Assembly (NCBI GenBank): GCA_030015575.1 | Contig: JASDDO010000026.1 | Location: 70,457,433-70,521,432 of the forward strand | DNA from: Agapanthus africanus | Taxonomy: Eukaryota; Streptophyta; Magnoliopsida; Asparagales; Amaryllidaceae | Reading direction: 5' to 3' | DNA: 64,000 nucleotides | Part shown: positions 22,906 through 32,897 of the stretch, in pieces | Position numbering within the stretch: position 1 is the first letter of the stretch | Layout: each line of letters opens with the position of its first letter | Notes under the pieces: model-generated | What the model was told of the DNA's origin: nothing | Database searches by the model: none | The model's input: the letters and a program-made list of their open reading frames with translations, nothing else | Made by a program: the position numbers and the translations under genes

Positions 22906-23200
22906 TCAATTTTATGGGCCGTGAAGGTCCCATAAAAGCATTTTCTCCCTACGGGTCGTAAGGATCCCGCAGGTGTATTTTCTCCTTAGGAGTCGTGGGG
23001 ACTCCTAAGTGTGTTGCTCCTTTGTGAGTCGTAGGGATCTCACGCGGGAATTTTCTCCTCACAAAGTCGAGAAGACTTTGCGAGTGCATTTCATTTCTTT
23101 TTTTTTTACGAGTTTGCGCCCTTTCGGGTTTTCACAAACTCGCCGGCAGTCCTGCTGTTTTTACTCACGGAGCCCTTTCGGGTTTTCATCCGTGCCCGTT
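22905..23200. repeat. TG hairpin array, first set (seven hairpins)
   Basis: Hairpins at 22910-22937, 22949-22972, 22985-23009, 23024-23043 and 23058-23084 share a TC/GA top pair closing a five-base GTRRG-like loop (GAGAA in the fifth; the first closes with CC/GG), but each has a different stem: TTTTATGGG, CTACGGG, CTTAGGAG, GTGAG, CAAAG. Several are joined by linkers ending TTTTCTCC. Two more at 23109-23142 and 23166-23194 have stems CGAGTTTG and CACGGA with a shared GCCCTTTCGGGTTTTCA loop. The block is non-coding and part of TG's internal 3' region. Confidence 0.85.
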
Positions 23201-23329
23201 TTGCTTGTGGACATACCGTTCTTTTTTTTTTTTTTTTTGGAGAGATCGGGATTGTTTTACGCCCGTGGATTGTATACGGTTTTGCAGGATGTATGATCCA
23301 GACCGTAGGGCCAGAAACATTTCAGGACT

Positions 23330-23870
23330 TTGTTGGCGTCTGCATCGCTGCACTGGAATATGGTACCGGGAGAGACTCATCATTCGCCGTTGGGGTATGG
23401 GATTTGGAATTTGGTTGGCGTCTGCATCGCTGCACTGGAATATGGTACCAGGAGCGACTCATCATTCGCCACTTGGGGATTGGGGAGCGATGGCTTAGGA
23501 GACAGGTTTGGATCCCTATCACCTAAGACTTTTCAATTTTATGGGCCGTGAGGGTCCCATAAAAGCATTTTCTCCCTACGAGTCGTAAGGATCCCGCAGG
23601 TGTATTTTCTCCTTAAGAGTCGTGAGGACTCCTAAGTGTGTTTTTCCTTGGTGAGTCGTAAGGATCTCACGAAGGTTTGTTTTCCTCATGCATCGTGAGG
23701 ACACATGAGTGGGTCTTTCTAATGGAGCATCATTCCAAAGGCGGAGACCAGCTCCTTGGTGAGTCGTAAGGATCTCACGAAGGTTTGTTTTCCTCATGCA
23801 TCATGAGGACACATGAGTGGGTCTTTCCAATGGAGCATCATTCCAAAGGCGGAGACCAGCCACGTAACTG
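23330..23870. repeat. TG hairpin array, second set (duplicated block)
   Basis: It repeats the block at 22620-23010: two ggtaccaggagc modules, then hairpins at 23537-23564, 23576-23599, 23612-23636, 23646-23675, 23685-23709, 23754-23783 and 23793-23817. The last four are a tandem duplication of about 108 bp (23646-23753 and 23754-23861). Stem and loop variants differ from the first set. Non-coding. Confidence 0.85.
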
Positions 23871-24009
23871 GTGATTGCGGTGGGGCATGCGTATGCTAAG
23901 AATTATTTGAGCCCGTGGATTGTATACGGTAGTCAATTTGGGGACTGGCCGTAGGGCTGGGAGAATTTTGGAAATTTGAATTTTTGTTGTTTTTTTTGTT
24001 TTGTTTTTC

Positions 24010-24305
24010 TTGTTTTACCGCGATTGCTCTATCATTTCAGCTTTTCTTATCGCGAAGATCGCGATTGCCCCATCATTTCGGCTTTTATTCGCGGTTGCCC
24101 TATCATTTCGGCTTTTATTTGCGGTTGCCCCATCATTTCGGCTTTTCTTTATTTTTCTTTTATTTACACATTTTTTTTTATTTACACATATATGTATACA
24201 TATATTTTTACATTCCCAGTTTAACGACTTAGAGGTCGATTATTCCCAGTTTAATGACGTGGTGGTCGACTGTTCCCAGTTTAACGACATGGTGGTCCCT
24301 TTTGC
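24010..24305. repeat. Two short tandem arrays in TG
   Basis: 24018-24150 carries four units of about 36 bp built on GCGATTGCCCCATCATTTCGG plus CTTTTATT. 24210-24300 carries three units of about 34 bp built on TTCCCAGTTTAACGACATGG plus TGGTCGA. A T-rich stretch with ATATAC separates them. Confidence 0.85.
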
Positions 24306-24724
24306 TTATCCCAGCTCCTTGAACTTTGATCTTGGCGGAGCTGTGTTGATGACCTAGCTCTGTGGCTTGCCGATACATCCGAGGATTGTGAGGTTTTTCC
24401 CAGCTTATATTGGTCCTCTGCCCAATCTTTGAAAATATAGCAGTCTTCGATGGTATGACCCACCACTCTATGATATGGGCAGTATATGGGATTGCCGGTC
24501 ATGTTCATTTCCTGTGGCCTCTTTGGAACAGGTAGTTGCAGACCGTTGTTCAAGGCGTCCATGAATATCTTGCGGACTTCATCCCTCCTGAAGGAGTACA
24601 CCTTCTTCGTTCTCTCCATTGGAGTAGGTGCCTTTACTGATGCTGGTCCTCGAGGCCGCTCAGTCTTTGGTTCGCCCTGCACATGTCTGGGAGGGTTAGG
24701 TTCTCGAAATGCTTCGGTCTCCAT
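24281..24724 (-). pseudogene. TG: partial duplicate of the gag 3' end
   Basis: 147 codons. The segment KKVYSFRRDEVRKIFMDALN, GLQLPVPKRPQEMNMTG and YCPYHRVVGHTIEDC matches the C-terminus of the gag-like ORF just upstream (24749-26068). The zinc-knuckle-like C-x2-H-x4-H-x4-C is preserved. It has its own ATG and a divergent 30-residue tail, but lacks the first three quarters of gag. Spacing of 25 bp from the upstream stop points to a local tandem duplication. Whether it is translated is unknown. Confidence 0.72.
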
Positions 24725-24748
24725 TTGTGTGAAATCGGCGGTCGTAGC

Positions 24749-26068
24749 TTAACTATTTGCCAACACGCCTTTAGACAGTTCTATCTCTCCCGTCTTGTAT
24801 TGCCTTTCGACCCAATCTTTGAAGACGAAGCAGTCCTCAATGGCATGACCTATCACCCTGTGATAGGGGCAATATTTTGGGTCGTCGGTCATATTCTCTT
24901 CTTGCGGTCTCTTAGATTCCGGCAGTTGTAGACCGTTTCTTAGGGCGTCTCTGAATATCTTGTGGACTTTTTCCCTTTTGAAGGAATAGACCTTTTCGAG
25001 CTTCTCTTTCAGAGGCGATTTCCCCCCGGCGTATGTATCGGAGGGACTGGAGGCTGATTGTGGCCGTTTTTCACGAAAGCGCTCCGCTTTTCGGTTTAAA
25101 GGGATATCAGTTGGCTGCTCCCGGGTACCAATCCTTGGCTCATGAGCCAAAATTTGATTCTGCTGCAATTGCAATCGGGCGACTTGGATCGCGAGATCTG
25201 CCACGGCGTTTGCCAGCTCGTCGACTTTGGAATAGACCTCGGCAATCTTCTCGTCCCTGTCCTGAAATTGCCTTTGAAGCCATTGGAATAATGCTTGTTC
25301 TGTAGTTCCGGCTATGACAACCGGGTAATCTTTATTGCCTGAGCTCCATTCCGTAGGAACCACGGGCTCCTTCGGCTTATTGGCCTGAGCGGGCTCTTCA
25401 TCATTTAGATCGAGCCGATGCTGGGTAGCGTCAATCGTATCATCACCATGGCTGTGAAGAAGAGGAGGGTTCGTTTCTTCATGTCCGGCCATGTAGACAG
25501 TGTGGATAACACACTCAGCCATTCTTTCATCACTGGCAGCTGGTTTCGCGGAGCGGTCCGGGCTTTGGAAATTCATAAATTTTAACATGGCCAGAGCCCT
25601 AGCCCTTTTGTTGGCTCTATATCTGAGCCGCTTCTGCCTCAGTTTCTCTGCCTTAAGCGCTCGGCAAGCTTCTGCTCTCCGGGAAGCCGCCATAGGCTGA
25701 GTGATGGGGAGCTTAGAGAAGATACCCAATCGAGCAGTTTTCAAGGGCACCGCCAGAGCTTGCTCGAGAGGCTTTGTTTCTTTGTCGGTGTTGATGGCCT
25801 TGCCCCCAGCTGGGGCCAAGGAAAGTCGTTCAGACACCGACTTGCATTTGGGTTGGGGCGCCCTCGAGATCACCACATTTGGTCTCCTGCCTTTCGAGAC
25901 CGGTTTGTCTGTTGCTGGAGCTTGAGGAGCTGGGATGGCGCCAATTGGTATGAACATGATAGAGCCGAAAGGTAGCAGCGGCTCCTCCCATTGTCGCCCG
26001 AGACTGGCCGGAAGGACCGTCCTGGAGTCTATCTTCATTGTGTAGGAGACGGGAGCTGAGTTCATCAT
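24749..26068 (-). CDS. TG gag-like protein, intact 439-codon ORF
   Basis: The start used is the first Met of the frame (MMNSAPVSYTMKIDSRTVLP); another frame, 25830-26108, overlaps it and could hold the true N-terminus through a frameshift. Residues 130-165 are very basic (RRAEACRALKAEKLRQKRLRYRANKRARA, seen as Arg/Lys-rich). Residues 255-305 look like a coiled coil (LQRQFQDRDEKIAEVYSKVD). The C-terminal quarter (VYSFKREKVHKIFRDALRNG, KRPQEENMTDDPKYCPYHRV, IGHAIEDCFVFKDW) is the conserved Tat-lineage gag end, with a C-x2-H-x4-H-x4-C knuckle where the second Cys of CCHC is His. The classic capsid core is not recognisable. Role is inferred: RNA binding and particle formation for a non-autonomous element. 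No internal stop. Confidence 0.72.
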   Translation of the reverse strand: MMNSAPVSYTMKIDSRTVLPASLGRQWEEPLLPFGSIMFIPIGAIPAPQAPATDKPVSKGRRPNVVISRAPQPKCKSVSERLSLAPAGGKAINTDKETKPLEQALAVPLKTARLGIFSKLPITQPMAASRRAEACRALKAEKLRQKRLRYRANKRARALAMLKFMNFQSPDRSAKPAASDERMAECVIHTVYMAGHEETNPPLLHSHGDDTIDATQHRLDLNDEEPAQANKPKEPVVPTEWSSGNKDYPVVIAGTTEQALFQWLQRQFQDRDEKIAEVYSKVDELANAVADLAIQVARLQLQQNQILAHEPRIGTREQPTDIPLNRKAERFREKRPQSASSPSDTYAGGKSPLKEKLEKVYSFKREKVHKIFRDALRNGLQLPESKRPQEENMTDDPKYCPYHRVIGHAIEDCFVFKDWVERQYKTGEIELSKGVLANS

Positions 26069-26197
26069 CGAAGATATCGTCGGAAGGTGATTGCTTGAAA
26101 ATCTGCATGAAGAAGCATTATTTTTAGTATGAATACAGGTATGTACATTGATTGAGTTCGCATGAACGCTTAACCCGAAATATGGGAGGAGAGATTG
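26069..26197 (-). other. TG leader between primer site and gag
   Basis: About 130 bp between the putative primer site and the gag-like ORF. It includes an upstream ATG at 26108 in another frame. Confidence 0.45.
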
Positions 26198-26215
26198 GTC
26201 CCACCGGGCGTGCCA
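26198..26215 (-). other. TG putative primer binding site, not Met-tRNA
   Basis: The minus strand reads TGGCACGCCCGGTGGGAC, five bases after the 5' LTR. The TGG start fits pairing with a tRNA CCA end. The sequence differs from the TGGTATCA sites of all other elements here; I cannot name the tRNA. Confidence 0.6.
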
Positions 26216-26220
26216 GAATC

Positions 26221-27816
26221 TGTAGGGTGTTTTTCGTCACCCCAGTGAGATGGGAATACGCGCGCGCTTGTCAGGCGTATACTACAGATTCCCCCTGCCT
26301 AGGGTAGGTGGGGGTTTAATGATTGTGGGGATCCGAATCTCCGGCAGCCGCGGACTAAACTGCCGTTAATTACCCCTCGCCTTTGGGGCGGGGGAACCTC
26401 CGATTAACGGGTTAAACTGGTCATGCGAACTCAATATGCAGTGTACGTGTGTTTTGTTTCGAAAGGGGGGTTTTGGATATATCGGGAGCCACGCAGAGTT
26501 TTTACGGGGGTCCCGCTACCCGGATAGCGGGCTGGGGGTCAAGGGGGCTAGCAGCCCCCTTGCGGGGTTCGGGGCAGCGCCCCGGCCCGAAATTTTTTTG
26601 GAGGGGGAGAATGTTGCGGAGTATGTGTATGTGTACATTTGTATACAAATGTATATATATACATATATATATAAATAAAGGGGAAAAGGCATCCAAAGGA
26701 TGCGTGGGGCAGCACCTTGAGCGCTGTGCGCGTAGGTGCTGTGCGCTCAGGCGCAAGCGCGCCACGTGTCGGCACGTGGGCGCTTTGCGCATGAGCGCTG
26801 CGCGCAGGTGCGCAAGCGCGCGCGCGCCACGTGTCGGCACGCGGGCGCTTTGCGCACTTGCGCAAGCGCCCAGGTGCGCAAGCGCGCGCGCCACGTGTCG
26901 GCACGCGGGCGCTTTGCGCACTTGCGCAAGCGCGCAGGTGCGCAAACGCGCGCGCGCCACGTGTCGGCACGCGGGCGCTTTGCGCCCTTGCGCAAGCGCG
27001 CAGGTGCGCAAACGCGCACGCGCGCCACGTGTCGGCACGCGGGCGCTTTGCGCACTTGCGCAAGCGCGCGCGCCACGTGTCGTCACGCGGGCGCTTTGCG
27101 CACTTGCGCTGCGCGCTGGAGAGGACAAGAGGCTTTTAGCCTGAAAAAAAGATTTCTCAAAGAGAAATCAGAGAGGAGTCGGGCTCCTGAATGTGTTCTG
27201 GGTTTAATGGGAGTGGTTCTTCTTCTTCCTCCTGTTGCTTGCTGGATCTTGAAGATCAAGAGATGTGAAATCTCAAAATCTCTCCTTTTTAAGATCTGAT
27301 GACAGATCCAAGTTCCCCTTTATGGGTTTTATGGTGGAAAACTATTTAGTTTTGAAAAAGGAAGAGTAAAACTCTTGATTTAATTCAAAAGAAAGAGGAA
27401 GGTTTTTGGAACCTTGGAGAAGGAGCAGGAGGCACAAAGAACCCTAGTTTTTGGGGGAATGAAAAGTGTTACTTTATTCATCATCATGTTGCCTTTTATA
27501 GGCTTACATATTTGCATATAGCCCCTTGGGCTTTACAAAATGGCATTTTGCCTATTCCATGACTCATGTGCCATTACATTTTTGCACATAAGCCATGGGT
27601 TTACAAAATATTGGCTTTATGCCCATTTTACATACATTCATGTATAAAAAATTACATAATAATTATTTATTACATGATTTTGTCGTTGCCATGGGGAGGC
27701 TGTCCGTGGGCTTGACTTGGGCATGGGTCCGCTTGACCTGGGCTTGGGCCCACCTAGCTTGGGGGTTGACCTTGACTTTGACTCGGTCAACCGGGGTGTA
27801 AATTTTTACCCCAACA
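26221..27816 (-). repeat. TG 5' LTR
   Basis: 1596 bp, near-identical to 19210-20731 apart from one additional GC-rich unit and a few point changes. It carries a TATA box (TATAAAAG, minus strand) at 27493-27500, about 320 bp into the LTR. The promoter of TG should therefore fire leftwards from about 27470. Confidence 0.92.
26746..27115. repeat. GC-rich tandem repeat in the TG 5' LTR (six units)
   Basis: Same units as at 19735-20035, but six CACGTGTC-containing copies instead of five. It is downstream of the TATA box, so transcribed. Confidence 0.88.
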
Positions 27817-27821
27817 CTCAT

Positions 27822-28592
27822 CGTATTCGTATTTTTGCAGTATGAATACATGCATGCATATACAGTGAGGGCATTCTTGTAATTTTACAAGAGATGCTTC
27901 TAGAAGGTGACACCTCATTATTGGATTTATCTATTTTGGAAAATAGATTAATGAGGTGGAAATGGAGATATTTGTGGTATGGGTGAAGCATGGCTAATTC
28001 TTTAGTTTAATGGTTTGGATCTACTATTGAAGTATGGCTACAATTTTCAATTGAAAATAATGCATGCTTCATGTAAAAAAAAGGATGAGCCATTCTTCAC
28101 AAGCCATATTCACGTGCTCATTTGTTTTCTCTTTCTCTCTCTCTCTCTATTTTTTCTCTCCTCCTTCTTCCTCAAGACCCTAATCCTTACATGAGTTGTG
28201 AATTTTATGGTGACATGAGATTCAATAGTTCAATTAACACTCTACATCTCCTAAGCTACCTAGTTTAGCAAACTAGGTATTTTAGTTATCTCGGTTTAGA
28301 GGTTGGAACTTGAACCATAGACTCTCGGGTAGATCGTCTTTAACACGAGGAGGTCGACGACTGAGCTAGATCCACACTTCCTAGAAGCTCAAGCAAAGGA
28401 GAAGAAGACCCGAAAGACTAGAATCAAGGAGGTATAAAACTTTAACAGAGTAGTTAGAACCTCCAAGTAGTTTAGCTAGTTAAGGTTTTCGATAAGATCC
28501 TGAAGTTTAGGTCCGTGTTGCAAAGTATAAAATTGTTTTTTGTAAATTCCGCATCTCCACAGGTGCGTGGGGGTGTGCGACATCGACTTACA
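27822..28592 (+). repeat. C1 5' LTR, second part
   Basis: It continues from 19209 after one CTCAT copy. It ends GACTTACA directly before the primer site. It matches the reverse complement of 54317-55130 in the same-family solo LTR (for example GGGCATTCTTGTAATTT). (CT)n at about 28133-28148. Confidence 0.82.
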
Positions 28593-28593
28593 G

Positions 28594-28606
28594 TGGTATC
28601 AGAGCC
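28594..28606 (+). other. C1 primer binding site (initiator Met-tRNA)
   Basis: TGGTATCAGAGCC, one base after the LTR end; a perfect Met-tRNA site. Confidence 0.92.
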
Positions 28607-29170
28607 TACTTAAACCTTAACTAGTTTGTTAGCAAGTAATTAGAACTTCGATTGACGGAAAATTATCCGAAATTACATTTCCGAGATATGCTTGCTGTCG
28701 GATTTTAAAAGTTGTTCAAAAAAATCATTTCAGTGTCCTTAAAAATATAAGCAGGCTTTTCTAGGACCAAGGAAAATTTTTGAGAACATAACCTATCAAC
28801 TAGACCGCAGAACCGCGGCCAAATAGGTCATTTGGCCGGGGATCCGCGGCCGAGTTATGGCCAATGTGCTCATAATTTTTTCTGTGGTTCATGTACTTGG
28901 AAATATGATTTTTGGCATATTTGGCTTTTACCCAGATTTGTTTGTGTACTGGTTTGTACATGGGGTAAACGCGGAAAGTTATTATCGATCGAAATTCTAA
29001 GATTTTGCTTAACAATGTTTTGTGTTTGTATATGTGTTTCTAAACATCTACTAATTGCTATATGTCGATTAGTGGGGGTTGCACATATCTAGTATCTTGT
29101 TGATGGTTTGTGGATAAGAAGTATTGGATCGTCGTAAATGAATTGCCGGGGGATGTGAGAAGAGTGTTCT
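28607..29170 (+). other. C1 leader, first segment
   Basis: Untranslated leader after the primer site. No ORF with a domain. GAACCGCGGCC and ATCCGCGGCC repeats lie at about 28810-28855. It is interrupted by G2 at GTTCT (29166-29170) and resumes at 49181. Confidence 0.65.
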
Positions 29171-31636
29171 TGTAACACCCTAGCACTGTTATACTATATC
29201 TTGTTTGGGGTATTTCAAATTTTACGATAGATTTCTCTATTATTATTGCTTTTGGGTGCGAGTAGTGTATTTGGTAACTGTGGTTAGTATCCGACCCGTC
29301 CCGCATGTTTGAAACCCATCATGGTTCAAGATTATATCAAATATTTGCTAGTACATCTAGATTCTATACACTTATATGATATATTTTTGTATCCGCATAT
29401 CTTTTAAATAATACAGCTAAAAACCAAATAATATATTTTGATATCTAGCATGTCATGTTATCGTATCCCATATCATGCGGTTGCATCCATACATCATGTT
29501 CATGTCATAAGTGTTAAAACAGACTCGTTTGGATCACTATATATATTTACGTAGATCCGTACTTGAGAGTATACATTTTTATTGACCGGATATCTCATTA
29601 TGGTTTTAACTTTTACGTATATTCTCCATATTTAAAAACTAGATTTTTAGAAGAAATCCGGGTAATATTCGGAATAATTTGATATTAGCTGTATAAACAC
29701 ACAATATATATATATATATATTATAATATTTTTTAAACTAACAGTATATATATATATAATACAAACTAATTATTCTCTCAGCATCTCTCTTTCTCTCGTC
29801 TCTCCCTCTCCCCTCCGTCTCTCTCTCTCTCTAACTATATATATATAACCTAATTATTAAACCTCCTCACCTTCCTCTCTTCTCACGATACCCAGACTAC
29901 CGCCATCACCAACCTCACAACTCCCCGACCCCGATCACCGACCCAAGCAACCCCAGCAACCTTGTCGATGCAGCACGTCGCCGTCGGCCATCGTCGTCGT
30001 CATCTCGCCTCTATCCTCGCCACCCCAGAACCCAACACAACAGCCTCCCACTATTCTTCAGTTCTTTCTTTCTCTTTTCGAACTTTTCTTGATTCTCCGA
30101 TCGGCTCGCCGAAGTTGCGCGGGTCGCTGACGATCCAGACGATCCAGTCATTGTCGTTGTCCAGCCTAGTCACCACGTCACGTTACTGCTCAACCAGGTC
30201 CAGTCCTGTGCGTGTAAGTTTGCATCGCGACGTTATTTCCGACATCGGACGTGGCATACACATCTCGATGTAAGATCTGATCAAGAAAGTTTTAAACTTA
30301 CAGCATGCTATGTTATTATATCGATATCTATATGAATAAGAATAGTGCATGTGTTTATTATTCAGCAAATATTACAGATTTATAGTTTTACGGTATCCGT
30401 TCGTATCCATATTGATAATCGTTTATCCAGTTGCATGCCGAAATATCATGATATCATTATACTACTACATCAGTACAACATGTTATCTAGTTTGCGTCAT
30501 ATATGGTAATGGACGTAGAATGGTTATTACAGATAGATACATATGCATCCTAGCATTAGTTGTGTTTACCGTGTTCCGATACTGATTACAGTTTCACATT
30601 GAGTATCTATTTGTTTAATATACATCACATGACATGTTCACGACACATTACCTGACTTGTTACTTAGATCTAGTTACTAATACCAACAATACTGACGTGT
30701 TGTCCTGACGGACGTAACTTGTTGTCTGCATAAACGAGAACTGTACCTGCTTGATCCTGTGTTGGCATTAGATTTATATCGTTAATACCTGACTTGAACA
30801 CAAACGTGGGGAAAAAGGGAAATCAAGAATGTAACCGAAACGTAACTTAAGAGGATATTATTATTGTTTTCCATTTTCCGGGCGTTACGGAATAAATCAT
30901 TGTTTGCAGTTTTTCCGGGCGTTACGAAATAAATCATTGTTTGCCGTGTTTCCAGGCGTTACAGAATCAAACATTGTTTGCTGTGTTTCCAGGCGTTACG
31001 AAATAAATACTGTTACTGTGGCCCATGGGAAATAAATGGATATATACTGTTGGGTTACGATGAAGATTACATTAATTGCTTTCAAAGACTTTTAGAATAG
31101 ATAATCTAGAAGCACAGATTTAGGATACACATCACACACCCATACATACACACAGCTCACTATTTGTATCTGTGTTATTTGTTTATATTCTTGTTTAATT
31201 ATAACATCATATCCTGGTTACTACTATTATTTTGATATTATGACGCACCGACGTCTGGGTTTTGCATGGCCCGGTTTCTCTACCTTTATCGCAGGCAGAT
31301 CAAGAGTATTTTAGCAATCAAGCCGAGTAATGAGGAATTGACTGTGTATTGTTAGAGATATTTAGTTTATTTATTTCCGTAATTTGTTTATTGATGTGAG
31401 CCCATATTGGGACATGATTCAGATATTGTTTATTGGATCTTGATTCGTTTCCGCTTTATGTATTTTCTTAATTTTATTTACTGTGGCAAATAGACATGTA
31501 CTAGCTAAATTATATATTTTACCGTTCTTGATATCCGATAGACAGTTGTAATGTGACTATGGAGATATGATTCTTAGCTACAGGTAGCATGGTTGGCTCT
31601 GTCACATGCCGTAGTTTACGTATCTTGGGCGTGACA
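29171..31636 (+). repeat. G2 5' LTR
   Basis: 2466 bp, TGTAACACCCTAGC to GGGCGTGACA. Contains (TA)n near 29704 and 29742, CT-rich sequence at 29780-29833, and a four-unit tandem repeat at 30861-31009. Confidence 0.92.
30861..31009 (+). repeat. Four-unit tandem repeat in the G2 5' LTR
   Basis: Units of 40-44 bp built on TTTCCGGGCGTTACGAAATA and AATCATTGTTTGCCG. The 3' LTR has four matching units at 48391-48538. Confidence 0.85.
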
Positions 31637-31645
31637 AGGTTTGTT

Positions 31646-31658
31646 TGGTATCAGAGCC
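31646..31658 (+). other. G2 primer binding site (initiator Met-tRNA)
   Basis: TGGTATCAGAGCC, nine bases after the LTR end. Confidence 0.9.
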
Positions 31659-31850
31659 CTAGTATTTAGGGTTAGTCGGGTTTGGTTCTTTTGTAGCTTG
31701 GTATTAAACCCAATACACTAACCAAGAAACCCGGAATTAGAAACATGTCCCGCCACATTACTATCTTGCCAGTCTTGAATCTATAGCTATCTTGTTTATT
31801 AAATCCCGTTTACCGTTGCTAATCCTCTTCGGTGTCTTGGCTTCAGAATC

Positions 31851-32875
31851 ATGGTGGATAGAGACTTGCGATCATACCAGAGGCGTGTTGATAACGCCGC
31901 ATTGCTTGGTGTTGTACGTGGTATGCTTGAAAACCAGAAGCGGCAAACTGGGGTAAATCAGCGGCAGACCGAGGCTTTCCAGAAGGGTCTACGGACGGTC
32001 TAGCAGTCCGTAGTTGCAGCAGCACCAAGGCCAGAACAACGTGAGGGCACCGTGGCGGACTTCAGAAGGCTCGGTCCGTCCACATTTACAGGATTGGAGG
32101 AACCATTTCCAGTGGAGTAGTGGCTAGTTGATACAGAGAATCTCCTAGTTGCCACGCAGATTCCAGATGAGAAAATGGTGGATGTAGTATGCATCCAGTT
32201 GGTAGATTACGCCTGCGAGTGGTGGCTCATAGAGGAGACCCGCTTGACCAAGCTGATCAGCTGGGTAAAGTTTTCGTGGAGTTTCTTGGAGAAGTTCTTT
32301 CCGCAATTTGCTCGAGAAGAGACGGAAGAGAAGTTTATTAGCTTGAAGCAGAATGACGGATCCGTTGATGCGCATGCGGCTGAGTGGAATCGGCTCAGTA
32401 GATTTGCGGGGCCTTTGGTTGCCAACGAGGCAGATAGGGCACGAAGGTTTATGCGTAGTTTAGATGTGGGGATTCAGAGACACATCATATCTCTGGGATT
32501 GACCACCTTCTCCCAAGTTATCAAGGCAGCCAGGGAGCAGCAGAGTTTATCGGTGAAAGCGAAGGATACTCAACAGCAAGACGTCGTAGTGCGGAAGCTA
32601 GCGTTTATGCTAAATAGAGCTCCTGTACGCAGAAGCATTCCAGTGAACAAGTGAGGCATTGCACCCATGAAGAATTCTGTTGTATCTGATCAGAAAAGAA
32701 GTGTGTTTTGTGACTACTACCAACGACTGGGTCATTTCCGGAGGAAGTGCCGAATGAGGCTTGGGCAGTGTCTGATTTGCGGAGCTGCTGATCATCAGAT
32801 GCATACTTGTCCATCGAGAGTTCAGTTGAAGGGTGATGCTCCGAAAGCACAACAGAAGTAGACTACTCAGGGGCC
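31851..32875 (+). pseudogene. G2 gag with two zinc knuckles (broken)
   Basis: ATG at 31851 (MVDRDLRSYQRRVDNAALLG). The frame continues to about 32654 with stops at 32001 and 32118, both where Gln codons are expected. The capsid part VDYACEWWLIEETR, WSFLEKFFPQFAREETEEKF and EADRARRFMRSLDVGIQRHI is the typical plant Ty3/gypsy gag. From 32667 come two knuckles: CDYYQRLGHFRRKC, where the second Cys is Tyr, and an intact CLICGAADHQMHTC. Gag would coat the element RNA. A stop at 32652 separates the two parts. Confidence 0.88.
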
Positions 32876-32897
32876 TAACCAAGCACGGGCCTTCACT

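Larger units (their letters stand above)
19210..27816 (-). mobile_element. TG: gag-only Tat-like LTR retrotransposon (TR-GAG type), young
   Basis: LTRs at 19210-20731 and 26221-27816 with perfect CTCAT duplications (19205-19209, 27817-27821). The element reads on the minus strand: 5' LTR, primer site, one long gag-like ORF, a partial second copy of its 3' end, several tandem-repeat blocks, polypurine tract, 3' LTR. No protease, RT, RNase H or integrase is present in 5.5 kb of internal sequence. The LTRs show fewer than about ten substitutions by eye plus one repeat-unit difference, so insertion was recent. Gag-only LTR elements of this kind are known in plants as TR-GAG; they depend on other elements for pol functions. 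Confidence 0.88.
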
